Positions 1-7,782 are shown, counted from the first letter of the stretch. The stretch: DNA of 19,556 nucleotides from Candidatus Woesearchaeota archaeon (GCA_013331575.1 DUGD01000040.1:1-19556), one strand, 5' to 3'. Made by a program: numbers and translations. The notes: generated from the letters alone by a model not told the origin.

Positions 1-714
1 GAACCATCCTGATTGCGGATCGCCGTAACGGTGATGTCCCCCCAGAAATAGCTTCCATCCCGCCGTAAGTAGCGCTTCTCGACACGGAATGCATCGATGG
101 CGCCCGAGGCCATTTGCTGCAGCAGTCTCCTCGAGGCTTCCCGGTCCTCGGGATGAGTGAGCTCCAGAGGGGTCTGAAATATGACCTCTTCCTGGCTCTC
201 ATACCCAAGCATTTCGAGGAAATGCCGGTTCACCTGAACCAGGCGGCCACTCGGATCCGACAAGGCTATGCCGACCTCCGCGTTGTTGAAAATCGCCTGA
301 AGACGAGCCTCGCTCTCACGTAGGGCCTGTTCGTTCCGCATCCTTTCTGATATATCGAAGACTACCCCAACCAGCGCGAGAATCGAGCCATCCTGATTGC
401 AGATCTCCGTGACCGAGATATCCACCCAAATATGACTTCCATCCCGCTTTAAGTAACGCTTCTCCATACGAAAGGAGTCGATAGCGCCCGAAACCATCTC
501 CAGCATAACCTTGCGGCAGGCCTCCCGGTCTTCCGGATGGGTAATATCCAGAGTACTCTTGCTCAATAGTTCTTCCTTACTATCGTACCCCAACATTTCC
601 ACCAGCTGCCGATTAACCTGAACCAGGTGGCCTTCCGGATCCGTTAAGGCTATGCCGATCGCCGCATTGTTGAAAATGGCCTGAAGATGGGCTTCGCTTT
701 CTCTCAGGGCTTTT
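1..714 (-). repeat. Tandem duplication of the PAS4/PAS5 coding unit
   Basis: Bases 1 to about 330 and 385 to about 714 are diverged copies offset by exactly 384 nt (128 codons). For example CCATCCTGATTGC occurs at 4 and again at 388. Both copies encode the phrases LQAIFNNA, GYxSxEE, THPEDREA, SGAID and EKRYLxRDGS. This is an in-frame domain duplication within the sensor gene. The left copy is cut by the window edge. Confidence 0.85.
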
Positions 715-1913
715 TCGGCGAGTTTTCTCTCCGTGATGTCGGTAAACAGTCCGCAAAGTCCCTTTGGACTGCCATCCCGGGCGAAAATGGGGACCTTGGT
801 GGTAAAATATATCCGGTCATCGTCCAGCCGCAGACGCTCCTCGGTGACCACCACCTTACCGGACTCGATTGTCTGCATGTCATCCCGGTGGATATTTTCG
901 GCAATTTCCCGGGGATAAAGATCGAAGGGAGTCTTACCGATTATCTCCTCGCTGCTTTTCCCGATTACCTCAGCGGCCTTGCGATTGACCAGCAGGTAGC
1001 GGTCCTGGAAGTCCTTGACCACGACCCCCGAGGTCAGGTTGTCCAGCAGGGTCTGGGTCAGCTCCTGCCTTTCCCGCAGGGCCTCCTCGGCCAGCTTGCG
1101 CCCGGTAGTCACCTCGCTGTAGAATATGATCCCGCCGATGCCTCCATCTGTCTCGTACCACGGACGGCACTCCCAGCGGTTATAGACGAGCGATCCGTCG
1201 AGGCGCAAAAACTGGTCCTCCTCCATTCTTTCCACCGCCCCGGCCAGCACCCGCTGGTAAACCTCTTTCATCCGCTGCGGGGTTTCGGGAAAAATCTCAT
1301 CGTGATGCAAACCGATAATTTCCTTGCCGTTAATGGCATACTCGGTAAGAAAAACATCGCTGACCATGATAAAGCGCAGCCCGGTGTCTAATACGGCGAT
1401 CGCGCTGGGGTTATATTTGAGGATGTACCGGAAACGTTCCTCGCTGGCCTGAAGGGTCTCGAGCGACAGCCTGAGTCCGGTGATGTCCTCAATCATCGTT
1501 AACAGGTACATATCTTTACGCGCCTTGACCAAAATCATATTCACCAAGCCAATGAAGGTCGAACCATCCTTGGCCCTGAGCGAGACCTCGTGATTACGGA
1601 CGAATCCATCGCGCCTCACTTTTTCCAGCAGCTCTTCCCGGTCCCGCGGAGACTGATAAAATTCAGCCGCATTGCGCTTCTGCAGTTCCTCCAGCGTGTA
1701 GCCGATTTTGTCCGTAATCGCCTGGTTGATCGAGATTACCTTACCTTCCAAGGTCGTCAGCGCAATGCCGGCCGGGGAATGCTCAAAAATAGCCCGCATG
1801 CGCTCATTGGTTTCGCGCAGCTCCTGTTCGGTGCGGCCCCTTTTTTCAAGCTCGGCCTCGAGTTCGCTTATCCTTTTCTCGAGTTCCTCGCAGGAGGGTT
1901 TCATTCCACTCAT
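1..1913 (-). CDS. Multi-PAS sensor protein, probably a histidine kinase or cyclase (C-terminus outside window)
   Basis: The minus-strand frame is open from ATG 1913 to the left edge (637 residues, no stop), so the output domain is missing. I see a short coiled coil (about residues 9-37) followed by five PAS domains: about 40-150, 154-270, 278-400, 402-527 and 530-637. Several end in the typical PAC/linker pattern, for example DITERKLAEKALRESE. PAS sensors read small ligands, redox state or light and pass the signal to a kinase, GGDEF or similar domain; which one is not visible. There is no transmembrane segment in the visible part. ATG 1913 is chosen because GGAG lies 8 nt upstream; in-frame ATGs at 1919 and 1961 are alternatives. 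Arginine codons CGG and AGG and leucine CTG are common, unlike the archaeal genes to the right, so the gene looks bacterial. Confidence 0.85.
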   Translation of the reverse strand, partial: MSGMKPSCEELEKRISELEAELEKRGRTEQELRETNERMRAIFEHSPAGIALTTLEGKVISINQAITDKIGYTLEELQKRNAAEFYQSPRDREELLEKVRRDGFVRNHEVSLRAKDGSTFIGLVNMILVKARKDMYLLTMIEDITGLRLSLETLQASEERFRYILKYNPSAIAVLDTGLRFIMVSDVFLTEYAINGKEIIGLHHDEIFPETPQRMKEVYQRVLAGAVERMEEDQFLRLDGSLVYNRWECRPWYETDGGIGGIIFYSEVTTGRKLAEEALRERQELTQTLLDNLTSGVVVKDFQDRYLLVNRKAAEVIGKSSEEIIGKTPFDLYPREIAENIHRDDMQTIESGKVVVTEERLRLDDDRIYFTTKVPIFARDGSPKGLCGLFTDITERKLAEKALRESEAHLQAIFNNAAIGIALTDPEGHLVQVNRQLVEMLGYDSKEELLSKSTLDITHPEDREACRKVMLEMVSGAIDSFRMEKRYLKRDGSHIWVDISVTEICNQDGSILALVGVVFDISERMRNEQALRESEARLQAIFNNAEVGIALSDPSGRLVQVNRHFLEMLGYESQEEVIFQTPLELTHPEDREASRRLLQQMASGAIDAFRVEKRYLRRDGSYFWGDITVTAIRNQDG

Positions 1914-2024
1914 CTTCATCTCTCCGGTGAACTTTGAGAAGCTAAGCTCAATGTTTGACATAATATATATTTAATCCGGACATGCGCAACCCGAAATATT
2001 GCGCTTCGCAATAGCTGTCCGGGG

Positions 2025-2061
2025 AAAAAAATCCCCGTCCGGTCTTGGCGACCGAACGGGG
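2025..2061 (-). terminator. Rho-independent terminator downstream of dnaK
   Basis: On the minus strand a 12-bp stem (arms at plus 2050-2061 and 2033-2044, one G-U-type mismatch, 5-nt loop) is followed by A and then seven T. It lies about 30 nt past the dnaK stop. A GC-rich stem plus T-tract is a bacterial intrinsic terminator. Terminators elsewhere in this window are plain T-rich tracts, as expected for archaea, so this supports a bacterial origin for the left end. Confidence 0.85.
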
Positions 2062-2093
2062 AAAAGGAATGCAGAGGATCAGAAAACTGTAAT

Positions 2094-3971
2094 TTATTTC
2101 TTGTTCTTGTCCTTATCCTCGTCCACCACCTCATAGTCCGCATCGACCACCTCGCCCTCGCCGGCCGAGGCCGGGCCGCTTCCAGGCTGGCTGTCGGCGG
2201 AGCCCTTCTGGCCGCCGCCTCCGGGCTGCGGCTGGGACTGGTAGAGCTTCTGGGCCGCGGTGTTCCAGATATTGGTCAGCTCCTCATTGACGCTCCTGAT
2301 CGCTCCGATATCGCCGCCCTTGAGCGACTCGCGGACCCGGTCCACCGCCGACTGGAGGCCGGAGCGGGTGCTCTCGTCCAGCTTGTCGCCCAACTCCTTG
2401 AGCTGCTTTTCGGTCTCATAGGCCATCTGGTCGGCCCGGTTGCGGGTTTCGACATCCTCTCTTTTCTGCTTGTCCTCCGAGGCATGGGACTCGGCATCCT
2501 TGACCATGCGGTCGATCTCCTGCTCCTTGAGCCCGCTGGAAGCCTCGATCCGGATTTTCTGTTCTTTGCTCGTGGCTTTGTCCTTGGCGGTCACATGCAG
2601 GATACCGTTGGCGTCGATATCGAAAATCACCTCGATCTGCGGTATTCCGCGCGGCGCCGGAGGAAGGCCGGTGAGCTGAAAACGGCCGATGGTCCGGTTG
2701 TCGATAGCCATCTGGCGCTCGCCCTGCAGGACATGGATTTCCACAGTAGTCTGGTTGTTCTCGGCGGTGGAGAAAATCTCGCTCTTCTTGGTCGGGATAG
2801 TGGTGTTGCGCTCGATGAGCTTCGTGAAGACGCCGCCGAGCGTCTCGATGCCCATGGAGAGGGGAGTGACGTCGAGAAGGAGGATGTCCTTCACTTCGCC
2901 GCCAAGGATTGCCGCTTGGATGGCCGCACCAAGGGCAACGACCTCGTCAGGGTTGACGCTCTTGTCGCCTTCCTTGCCCATGAGCTCCGTGACCATCGAC
3001 TGCACAGCAGGGATACGGGTGCTACCGCCAACGAAGATGACCTTGTCGATCTGCTCCTTCGTCAGGTTCGCATCCTTCATCGCTTTGATGGTCGGCTGCT
3101 TCAATCGCTCGATGATGGGAGCGATGAGCTGCTCGTATTTCGCGCGCGTGAGCTCCATGTTCACGTGTTTCGGGCCGTCCTTGCTCGCTGTGATGAACGG
3201 CAAGTTGATGGTCACCTTCGCTTTGCTCGAGAGCTCGATCTTCGCCTTCTCCGCCGCCTCAACGAGACGCTGGAGGGCAGTCTTGTCCTCACGCAAGTCG
3301 ATGCCGTACTGCTTCTTGAACTCGCTCGCGACATGATCCACGATAAGGGAGTCGATGTCGTCGCCGCCGAGGTGGTTGTCGCCGTTCGTCGATTTCACTT
3401 CGAAGACACCGTCTCCGAGCTCAAGGATACTGACGTCGAATGTTCCGCCGCCGAAGTCGAACACCAAGATGGTGTGCGCTTCTGTCTTGTCGAGGCCGTA
3501 CGCGAGGCTTGCCGCCGTCGGCTCGTTGATGATGCGCAGGACTTCGAGGCCTGCGATGACACCGGCGTCTTTCGTCGCTTGACGCTGTGCGTCCGTGAAG
3601 TATGCGGGCACGGTGATGACCGCGCGCTTGACTTCGCCGCCGAGGTATCCTTCGGCGTCTTTCTTGAGCTTTTGCAGCACCATCGCGCTAATTTCTTGCG
3701 GTGAGTACTCCTTGCCCCAGAGTTCGACCTTGAAATCCTCGCCCATGTGACGCTTGATACTGCGCACAGTATGCTCAGGGTTGCTGACAGCTTGGTTTTT
3801 TGCCACACGGCCGACCAGGCGTTCGCTGTCCTCAAGGACGCTCACTACGCTGGGCGTTGTGCGTTCTCCTTCCGCGCTGGGGATGATGACCGGCTTTCCG
3901 CCTTCCATCACTGCCACCGCGCTGAAGGTGGTGCCTAAATCTATGCCGATAATCTTGTTACTTTGTGCCAT
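2094..3971 (-). CDS. dnaK: Molecular chaperone DnaK (Hsp70), apparently a two-source hybrid
   Basis: This 625-residue protein is full length for DnaK. It has the phosphate-1 loop [13 protein letters not shown] (about 9-21), the NEPTAA segment, the phosphate-2 loop [11 protein letters not shown], the linker [11 protein letters not shown] (about 361-371), a substrate-binding domain and a Gly-rich tail ending in [14 protein letters not shown]. DnaK binds unfolded peptides in an ATP cycle driven by DnaJ and GrpE. The start ATG is preceded by GAGGTGA with 6 nt spacing, as in other archaeal genes here. It follows grpE and a small Cys-rich gene. Odd: none of the 14 Arg codons up to about residue 386 is CGG, AGA or AGG, whereas 6 of 13 after it are. 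The 3' side leads into a bacterial terminator and PAS gene, so the C-terminal third may belong to another genome. No dnaJ is present. Confidence 0.93.
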   Translation of the reverse strand: MAQSNKIIGIDLGTTFSAVAVMEGGKPVIIPSAEGERTTPSVVSVLEDSERLVGRVAKNQAVSNPEHTVRSIKRHMGEDFKVELWGKEYSPQEISAMVLQKLKKDAEGYLGGEVKRAVITVPAYFTDAQRQATKDAGVIAGLEVLRIINEPTAASLAYGLDKTEAHTILVFDFGGGTFDVSILELGDGVFEVKSTNGDNHLGGDDIDSLIVDHVASEFKKQYGIDLREDKTALQRLVEAAEKAKIELSSKAKVTINLPFITASKDGPKHVNMELTRAKYEQLIAPIIERLKQPTIKAMKDANLTKEQIDKVIFVGGSTRIPAVQSMVTELMGKEGDKSVNPDEVVALGAAIQAAILGGEVKDILLLDVTPLSMGIETLGGVFTKLIERNTTIPTKKSEIFSTAENNQTTVEIHVLQGERQMAIDNRTIGRFQLTGLPPAPRGIPQIEVIFDIDANGILHVTAKDKATSKEQKIRIEASSGLKEQEIDRMVKDAESHASEDKQKREDVETRNRADQMAYETEKQLKELGDKLDESTRSGLQSAVDRVRESLKGGDIGAIRSVNEELTNIWNTAAQKLYQSQPQPGGGGQKGSADSQPGSGPASAGEGEVVDADYEVVDEDKDKNKK

Positions 3972-4074
3972 TGGGTGTCACCTCGGTGGTGTTTGTGGTT
4001 TTTGTAATTGGCCCGTTACCGGGTCGTTGGTTCTGTCGTTGGTAGCATGCCTTGATGGGCCGCTAGTACTATGA

Positions 4075-4485
4075 TCACTCATATTGTGATTGCGTATGAT
4101 GCGAGTAATGCGATGGGTTGTCTACTGGCCCGCCGTACGTGGTGGATGATGCGTGATAGCCGAATGACGGAGTGCTCGTCATCGAACCTCCGTTCGCTGA
4201 ACCAGCAGCATACGACCCGCCGCCATACCCGGAGCCCCGCCCGTAGGACGGAGTATCATTCCTCTTCGCGTTCCCTGCGCCGTAAACACCGCGATGCAGT
4301 GGGCAGGAACCGCAGGTGCATGATGTCGCGCTGTAACCCCCCGTCTTGTTCTTCGATGTGTAGGGACCGCCCGAGTTCATGCCGGCTCCTTGTTGGCGCG
4401 CCATCCCGGCAAGCGATGCGACGATAGGGTCGATACTCTGTTGCGCGCCTGCTCGCGCGTTGCTAAACAGCGATACGTATCCCAT
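4075..4485 (-). CDS. Small Gly/Ser/Tyr-rich protein with a Cys motif, between grpE and dnaK
   Basis: I do not recognise this 136-residue protein. Residues 1-35 look helical (GYVSLFSNARAGAQQS...), then comes a Cys cluster CTCGSCPLHRG (four Cys-type positions C-x-C-x2-C followed by His), then a long low-complexity tail rich in Gly, Ser, Tyr, Thr and His that is probably disordered. The Cys/His group could bind zinc or be redox-active; that is a guess. ATG 4485 is chosen because GGTGA sits 6 nt upstream, the same spacing as dnaK; ATG 4491 is in frame but abuts the GGTGA. It lies 76 nt after grpE and about 103 nt before dnaK on the same strand, so it is probably co-transcribed with the chaperones. 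It may be a lineage-specific stress or chaperone accessory protein. Confidence 0.7.
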   Translation of the reverse strand: MGYVSLFSNARAGAQQSIDPIVASLAGMARQQGAGMNSGGPYTSKNKTGGYSATSCTCGSCPLHRGVYGAGNAKRNDTPSYGRGSGYGGGSYAAGSANGGSMTSTPSFGYHASSTTYGGPVDNPSHYSHHTQSQYE

Positions 4486-4561
4486 CGTCATTCACCTTCG
4501 ATATACCGTATTAATCATAATCATGCAAGGTACAGTTTTTGCGTGTTCATTTCGTGCGTGT

Positions 4562-5203
4562 TCATTTCGCCACACTGACTTTCGCCGGACGAATTATCTT
4601 GCCGCCGCGTTGGTAGCCGGGTTGGAGCACCGTGACTATCGTCCCTCTCGGCACGCCCTCTTGCTGCACCATCATGAGCACTTCATGCATGCGCGGATTG
4701 AACGGGCCTGAACAATCTATAGCAGTGAGACCTTGGCTTTCGAGGAGGTGTTTGAGCTGGTCATGCAAGAGGAGGATTCCTTGGTAGAGATCCTCTCCGC
4801 GTACCGCGCCAGTATCATCTTTCGCGTGCTGGAGCGAGAGCTCGAAGGTATCTATGATGGGGAGGAGCGCTTTGAACAGGTTGTCTGTCGCGCCTGCGCG
4901 TTGTTCTTGCGCTTCGCGCTCTACGCGTTTTCTGTAGTTGTCGAATTCCGCCTGTATCCGTTGCGCGTGCGCGATGATATCCTGACGGTCATCGGTAGGG
5001 GATGGTACGCTTGGTGCATCAGTGGTTGTCGCGCCAAGCGTAGTACCATCATTTGCGGCAGCATCCGCATTCGTAGCACTATCAGCTGCGTCCGATGTCG
5101 CATCTGCTGCATCAGTTTGCGCATCAGCGCGCGATTCATCTAGGCATTCATCGCCCGCATTTGGCGGCACAGTATCATCGTTGTCGTGTCGTTTACGCAT
5201 CAT
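4562..5203 (-). CDS. grpE: Nucleotide exchange factor GrpE
   Basis: GrpE is the cofactor that releases ADP from DnaK. The N-terminal third (to about residue 70) is acidic, Ala/Asp/Thr-rich and probably disordered. It is followed by the long helix with the hallmark AEFDNYRKRVEREAQE (about 86-101), the four-helix region LLPIIDTFELSLQHA, and the C-terminal beta domain with FNPRMHEVLMMV and the ending GYQRGGKIIRPAKVSV. At about 213 residues it is slightly longer than typical because of the tail. The start is uncertain: GTG 5209, ATG 5203 and ATG 5200 are all in frame with no clear GGTGA site. A TATA box at 5278-5289 is consistent with any of them. It is the first gene of the grpE-dnaK operon and divergent from a winged-helix regulator. 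Confidence 0.95.
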   Translation of the reverse strand: MMRKRHDNDDTVPPNAGDECLDESRADAQTDAADATSDAADSATNADAAANDGTTLGATTTDAPSVPSPTDDRQDIIAHAQRIQAEFDNYRKRVEREAQEQRAGATDNLFKALLPIIDTFELSLQHAKDDTGAVRGEDLYQGILLLHDQLKHLLESQGLTAIDCSGPFNPRMHEVLMMVQQEGVPRGTIVTVLQPGYQRGGKIIRPAKVSVAK

Positions 5204-5277
5204 CGTCACTCAGCCATTCAGTTTACATGAATTCAATTCAGTTCATCTTAACTCAACGAAGTTGGTGTAACATCTAC

Positions 5278-5289
5278 TTATTTATATAG
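5278..5289 (-). promoter_or_regulatory. TATA box of the grpE-dnaK operon
   Basis: On the minus strand the sequence reads ACTATATAAATAAG, a good archaeal TATA box. Transcription would start near 5255, leaving a leader of about 50 nt before grpE. It lies in an AT-rich divergent region shared with the regulator at 5438. Confidence 0.6.
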
Positions 5290-5328
5290 TTTACGCAGAC
5301 CATATTTAAACACACAACTACCACCACA

Positions 5329-5343
5329 TCTACATTCAGTAGA
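5329..5343. promoter_or_regulatory. Candidate operator: inverted repeat in the divergent promoter
   Basis: TCTACATTCAGTAGA is a perfect 5-bp inverted repeat with a 5-nt spacer. It directly abuts the regulator's likely TATA box (ACTTTAAATAAAC, 5343-5354). The related string ACATCTA also occurs at about 5270 and 5432, flanking both promoters. It may be the binding site of the adjacent winged-helix protein, giving autoregulation and control of grpE-dnaK. Inference only. Confidence 0.35.
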
Positions 5344-5354
5344 CTTTAAATAAA
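5343..5354 (+). promoter_or_regulatory. TATA box of the winged-helix regulator gene
   Basis: ACTTTAAATAAA on the plus strand matches an archaeal TATA element. Transcription would start near 5375, about 60 nt before ATG 5438. A second AT-rich element (ATATTTAAA, 5302-5310) lies further upstream and could serve either direction. Confidence 0.45.
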
Positions 5355-5437
5355 CAAACCGCTTTACGAATGTAACAATAAATTACGACTATAACAATAC
5401 AGGACATAACAGCAAGACCGACACAGACGTGACATCT

Positions 5438-5884
5438 ATGCGATTCACCAGCATCACCATCAACCGCGTCGAGTACAAACCAGTACGCACGCCAGACATG
5501 AACGATGAACTGCAGTACCTAGGTGGGTGCCTAGGATTATTCAACCTCCGGGACAAGGACAAGAGCCGCTTTCGCATCTTCATCGCACTCCTCAAAGCGC
5601 TCAAAGCAGGAGAGGGCATGAGCTCAGACGAACTCGCGGATCATCTCGGACTGACGCGCGCCACAGTCATCCACCACCTACGCAACCTCATGGACGCAGG
5701 CATAGTGGAGGAGATACGCGGCAAGTACCAACTACGAGTCGACAACCTTGAAGAGCTGCTCGAACTGGTGCGCGGAGATATCGATAGGACCATAAGCGAG
5801 CTCAAAGAGGTGGCGCGCAACATCGATAAAGAGCTAGGACTCAGCGCCCCACGCAAAGAGGCGAAGAACAGGACGCCATTCTAG
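5438..5884 (+). CDS. Winged helix-turn-helix regulator (ArsR-like), divergent from grpE-dnaK
   Basis: This 148-residue protein has a winged helix from about residue 45 to 105: a helix FRIFIALLKALKAG, then the helix-turn-helix MSSDELADHLGLTRATVIHH with recognition helix ATVIHHLRNLMDAG, then a wing IVEEIRGKYQLRV. A C-terminal helical arm (about 108-138, DNLEELLELVRGDIDRTISE onwards) probably dimerises. It has no metal-binding Cys motif. Position and fold recall archaeal heat-shock repressors such as Phr and Hsr1, which are ArsR-like and bind heat-shock promoters, so its likely job is to control the neighbouring grpE-dnaK operon; that is inferred from context. The start is ATG 5438; GTG 5429 in the same frame is possible. 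No GGTGA site is visible. Confidence 0.85.
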   Translation: MRFTSITINRVEYKPVRTPDMNDELQYLGGCLGLFNLRDKDKSRFRIFIALLKALKAGEGMSSDELADHLGLTRATVIHHLRNLMDAGIVEEIRGKYQLRVDNLEELLELVRGDIDRTISELKEVARNIDKELGLSAPRKEAKNRTPF

Positions 5885-6344
5885 GAGAACAGACCGCGAA
5901 GTTCACCGCACCACATAGATGCTTAGCAGAATAGGTTCTCAGCAAGGAACGCCCGCCAGCCTGAAGGCGCTCGACCCCGAGCACCACAACACCACCGGAC
6001 GCTGACACGCAATGTCGAGCGCCGGACCACCGAGGCCGGAGTCAGCAAGACGAACGGCAAGCGAGGTGGTCGCTTGCGGGCGTCAAAGAATGAAACATGC
6101 AGAGGGAGATACTCTACGCATAACACTAAAACTCAAAACTCTTAGCAATAATCTCTTCTCCTGCCGCGGTGGAACTATTGCTTGCGCAACACGTGTTTCG
6201 GCACTCGCAGTGGCGGGGGCCCATCCCCGCACTCGCGCCTTAGATATCGCACCAAGGCGGCAGTCGCATATCGGGGTCGTGCACTGTTTACCTAAGAATT
6301 CACCACAAGGTACATTTTTAAACCTCCCGTCAATCCCCAGAAAA
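5885..6344. other. 460-bp gene-free region rich in inverted repeats (possible structured RNA)
   Basis: No convincing protein is encoded here. Three strong inverted repeats are visible: GGCGCTCGA (5966-5974) with TCGAGCGCC (6015-6023), 9 bp perfect; GCAAGCGA (6057-6064) with TCGCTTGC (6070-6077), 8 bp perfect with a 5-nt loop; and GCGGGG (6213-6218) with CCCCGC (6225-6230), extended by AGT/ACT. GCACTCGC is repeated directly at 6201 and 6229. Because cbf5 appears leaderless, this is not its 5' leader, so a separate non-coding RNA is possible. I found no diagnostic SRP, RNase P, tRNA or box C/D motifs. Confidence 0.4.
6313..6322 (+). promoter_or_regulatory. TATA box of cbf5 (leaderless)
   Basis: CATTTTTAAA is centred about 27 bp before ATG 6345, the distance expected if transcription starts at the start codon. 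This decides the start and rules out the long in-frame upstream extension. Confidence 0.65.
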
Positions 6345-7355
6345 ATGGGGCTTTTACCATTCGAACGCCGCGATAAGCAGACCCTCGTGCGCACGCAAGC
6401 GGAGACTTCGCCGAAATACGGCAAGCCACCCGAGACACGCACCACCGACGAACTCATCAAGAGCGGCATCGTCATCATCGACAAACCAGAGGGCCCGAGC
6501 TCGCACCAGGTCTCGGCGTACGTCAAACAGATACTCAAACTCGACAAGACAGGACACTCGGGAACGCTCGACCCTGGAGTCACCGGCGTCCTGCCTGTCG
6601 CGCTCGGGAATGGCACGCGCATCGTACAGAGCCTCCTCCCGGCAGGAAAAGAGTACGTCTGCCTCATGCACGTGCACCAAGAGGTTCCTGAGGAGAAGCT
6701 CCGCGCAGTCATCGCGCAATTCGTCGGTAAGATAAAGCAACTACCTCCCATCAAATCAGCGGTCAAGCGACAATGGCGCTATCGCAAGGTCTACTACATC
6801 GACATCCTCGATATCAAAGGACAGGATGTCCTCTTCGTCTGCGGCGTGCAAGCAGGCACCTACATCCGCAAGCTCTGCCATGACATGGGCGAGATGTTGG
6901 GTTGCGGCGCGCACATGGCGGAACTACGCCGCAGCAAGGCCGCGGGTTTCGTCGAGGCACAAGCCGTGACACTGCAAGACCTGGCGGATGCATTCCATTA
7001 CCACACGCAGGAGCATAACGAGGCACCGCTACGCAAGATGCTCCTGCCAATAGAAGCAGGAGTATCGCACCTGCCGAAGATATGGATCCAAGACAGCGCC
7101 ATAGACGCACTCTGCCACGGCATGCAACTCAAAGTACCGGGCATCGTACGCCTGGATAGCGATATCCAGATCGATGACCTGGTCGCGGTCATGACGCTCA
7201 AAGACGAGCTTGTCCTCGTCGGGAAAGCGCTCATCGCGAGCCGCCAGATGCTCGGAAGCAAAGGGATAGCGGTAAAGACAGAGCAAGTCTTCCTACCTCC
7301 CAGCACATACCCGAAGCAGGAACGGCAAGAGCAATCCGACGCGGTGAAACGATGA
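6345..7355 (+). CDS. cbf5: H/ACA RNA-guided tRNA/rRNA pseudouridine synthase Cbf5
   Basis: Cbf5 is the catalytic subunit of archaeal H/ACA ribonucleoproteins (with Nop10, L7Ae and Gar1) and converts uridine to pseudouridine in rRNA; it can also act on tRNA position 55. At 336 residues it has the usual archaeal length. Seen in sequence: an N-terminal DKCLD-like part, the TruB core with IVIIDKPEGPSSHQVSAYV, the catalytic loop TGHSGTLDPGVTGVLPVALG with Asp76, the segment KQLPPIKSAVKR, and the GTYIRKLCHDMGE motif. A C-terminal PUA domain (about 240-325) includes the DLVAVMTLKDELVLVGKA region. The open frame extends about 111 codons upstream, but the TATA spacing and homology support ATG 6345. The stop overlaps the next gene's ATG by 4 nt (ATGA), so the two are translationally coupled. 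Confidence 0.96.
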   Translation: MGLLPFERRDKQTLVRTQAETSPKYGKPPETRTTDELIKSGIVIIDKPEGPSSHQVSAYVKQILKLDKTGHSGTLDPGVTGVLPVALGNGTRIVQSLLPAGKEYVCLMHVHQEVPEEKLRAVIAQFVGKIKQLPPIKSAVKRQWRYRKVYYIDILDIKGQDVLFVCGVQAGTYIRKLCHDMGEMLGCGAHMAELRRSKAAGFVEAQAVTLQDLADAFHYHTQEHNEAPLRKMLLPIEAGVSHLPKIWIQDSAIDALCHGMQLKVPGIVRLDSDIQIDDLVAVMTLKDELVLVGKALIASRQMLGSKGIAVKTEQVFLPPSTYPKQERQEQSDAVKR

Positions 7356-7660
7356 CTGACGCGCACAGCAAAGCGACCAACATCGTCACGCCCGAAAAGC
7401 TCGCCAAGTATTTCGCAATCACCGAAGAGGCGCTCGCCATGGCGAAAGGCGCCGTCATCCCCGAGCGGCACGCCCAAGCGCTCGAGGCGCTCGATATGGC
7501 GGAACGATATGTCTCTGACGCGCACCACTTCCACGACAACGGAGATGATGTCCTCGCGTTCGCCGCGCTCAACTACGCGCACGGATGGCTCGATGCCGGT
7601 GCGCGGCTCGGCCTCTTCGACGTGCATGATTCACGGTTGTTCACAGTGGATGACCGATAG
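7352..7660 (+). CDS. DUF357 family protein
   Basis: This 102-residue protein is built of helices. The segment ALDMAERYVSDAHHFHDNGD followed by LAFAALNYAHGWLDAGARLG (about 45-87) matches, from memory, the archaeal DUF357 family, whose biochemical role is unknown. There is no signal peptide, membrane span or Cys. ATG 7352 overlaps the cbf5 stop codon (ATGA), so it is almost certainly made from the same mRNA, linking it to RNA modification or ribosome biogenesis. The length fits the family. Confidence 0.85.
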   Translation: MTDAHSKATNIVTPEKLAKYFAITEEALAMAKGAVIPERHAQALEALDMAERYVSDAHHFHDNGDDVLAFAALNYAHGWLDAGARLGLFDVHDSRLFTVDDR

Positions 7661-7782
7661 TCCCCCTTCTTTGTCACACGACAGCTAAAACTGCGTGATG
7701 ACGCTCGAAAAGACGAGACAGGACGGATCACAAATATAAGACTTGAGAAAATTGAAAGGAATCCACAACTCAGCTAAGGAAT
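7661..7782. other. Intergenic region between convergent genes
   Basis: This 122-bp gap holds only a weak T-rich stretch after the DUF357 stop (CCCCCTTCTTTG, about 7665-7676) and a small hairpin (CTCG 7704-7707 with CGAG 7714-7717, 6-nt loop). Either could help terminate the two convergent transcripts. No gene is visible. Confidence 0.4.

Noticed and set aside
687..1391. Plus-strand frame of 234 codons over the PAS gene
   Set aside because: The minus-strand frame encodes unmistakable PAS domains across the same bases.
2484..3704. Long plus-strand frame (406 codons) antisense to dnaK
   Set aside because: It mirrors dnaK codon structure, has no ribosome site or promoter and its peptide is of shadow-type composition.
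6201..6236. T-arm-like hairpin (GCGGGG...CCCCGC) that could suggest a tRNA
   Set aside because: The loop lacks TTCRA and no matching acceptor, D-arm or anticodon arm is present.
6012..6344. Open frame extending Cbf5 by about 111 codons upstream
   Set aside because: Its peptide has no Cbf5 similarity, and the TATA box at 6313-6322 lies inside it at the leaderless distance from ATG 6345.
5885..6344. SRP RNA or RNase P RNA
   Set aside because: Neither strand shows the GGAA/AGCA helix-8 loops of SRP RNA or the conserved RNase P core blocks.
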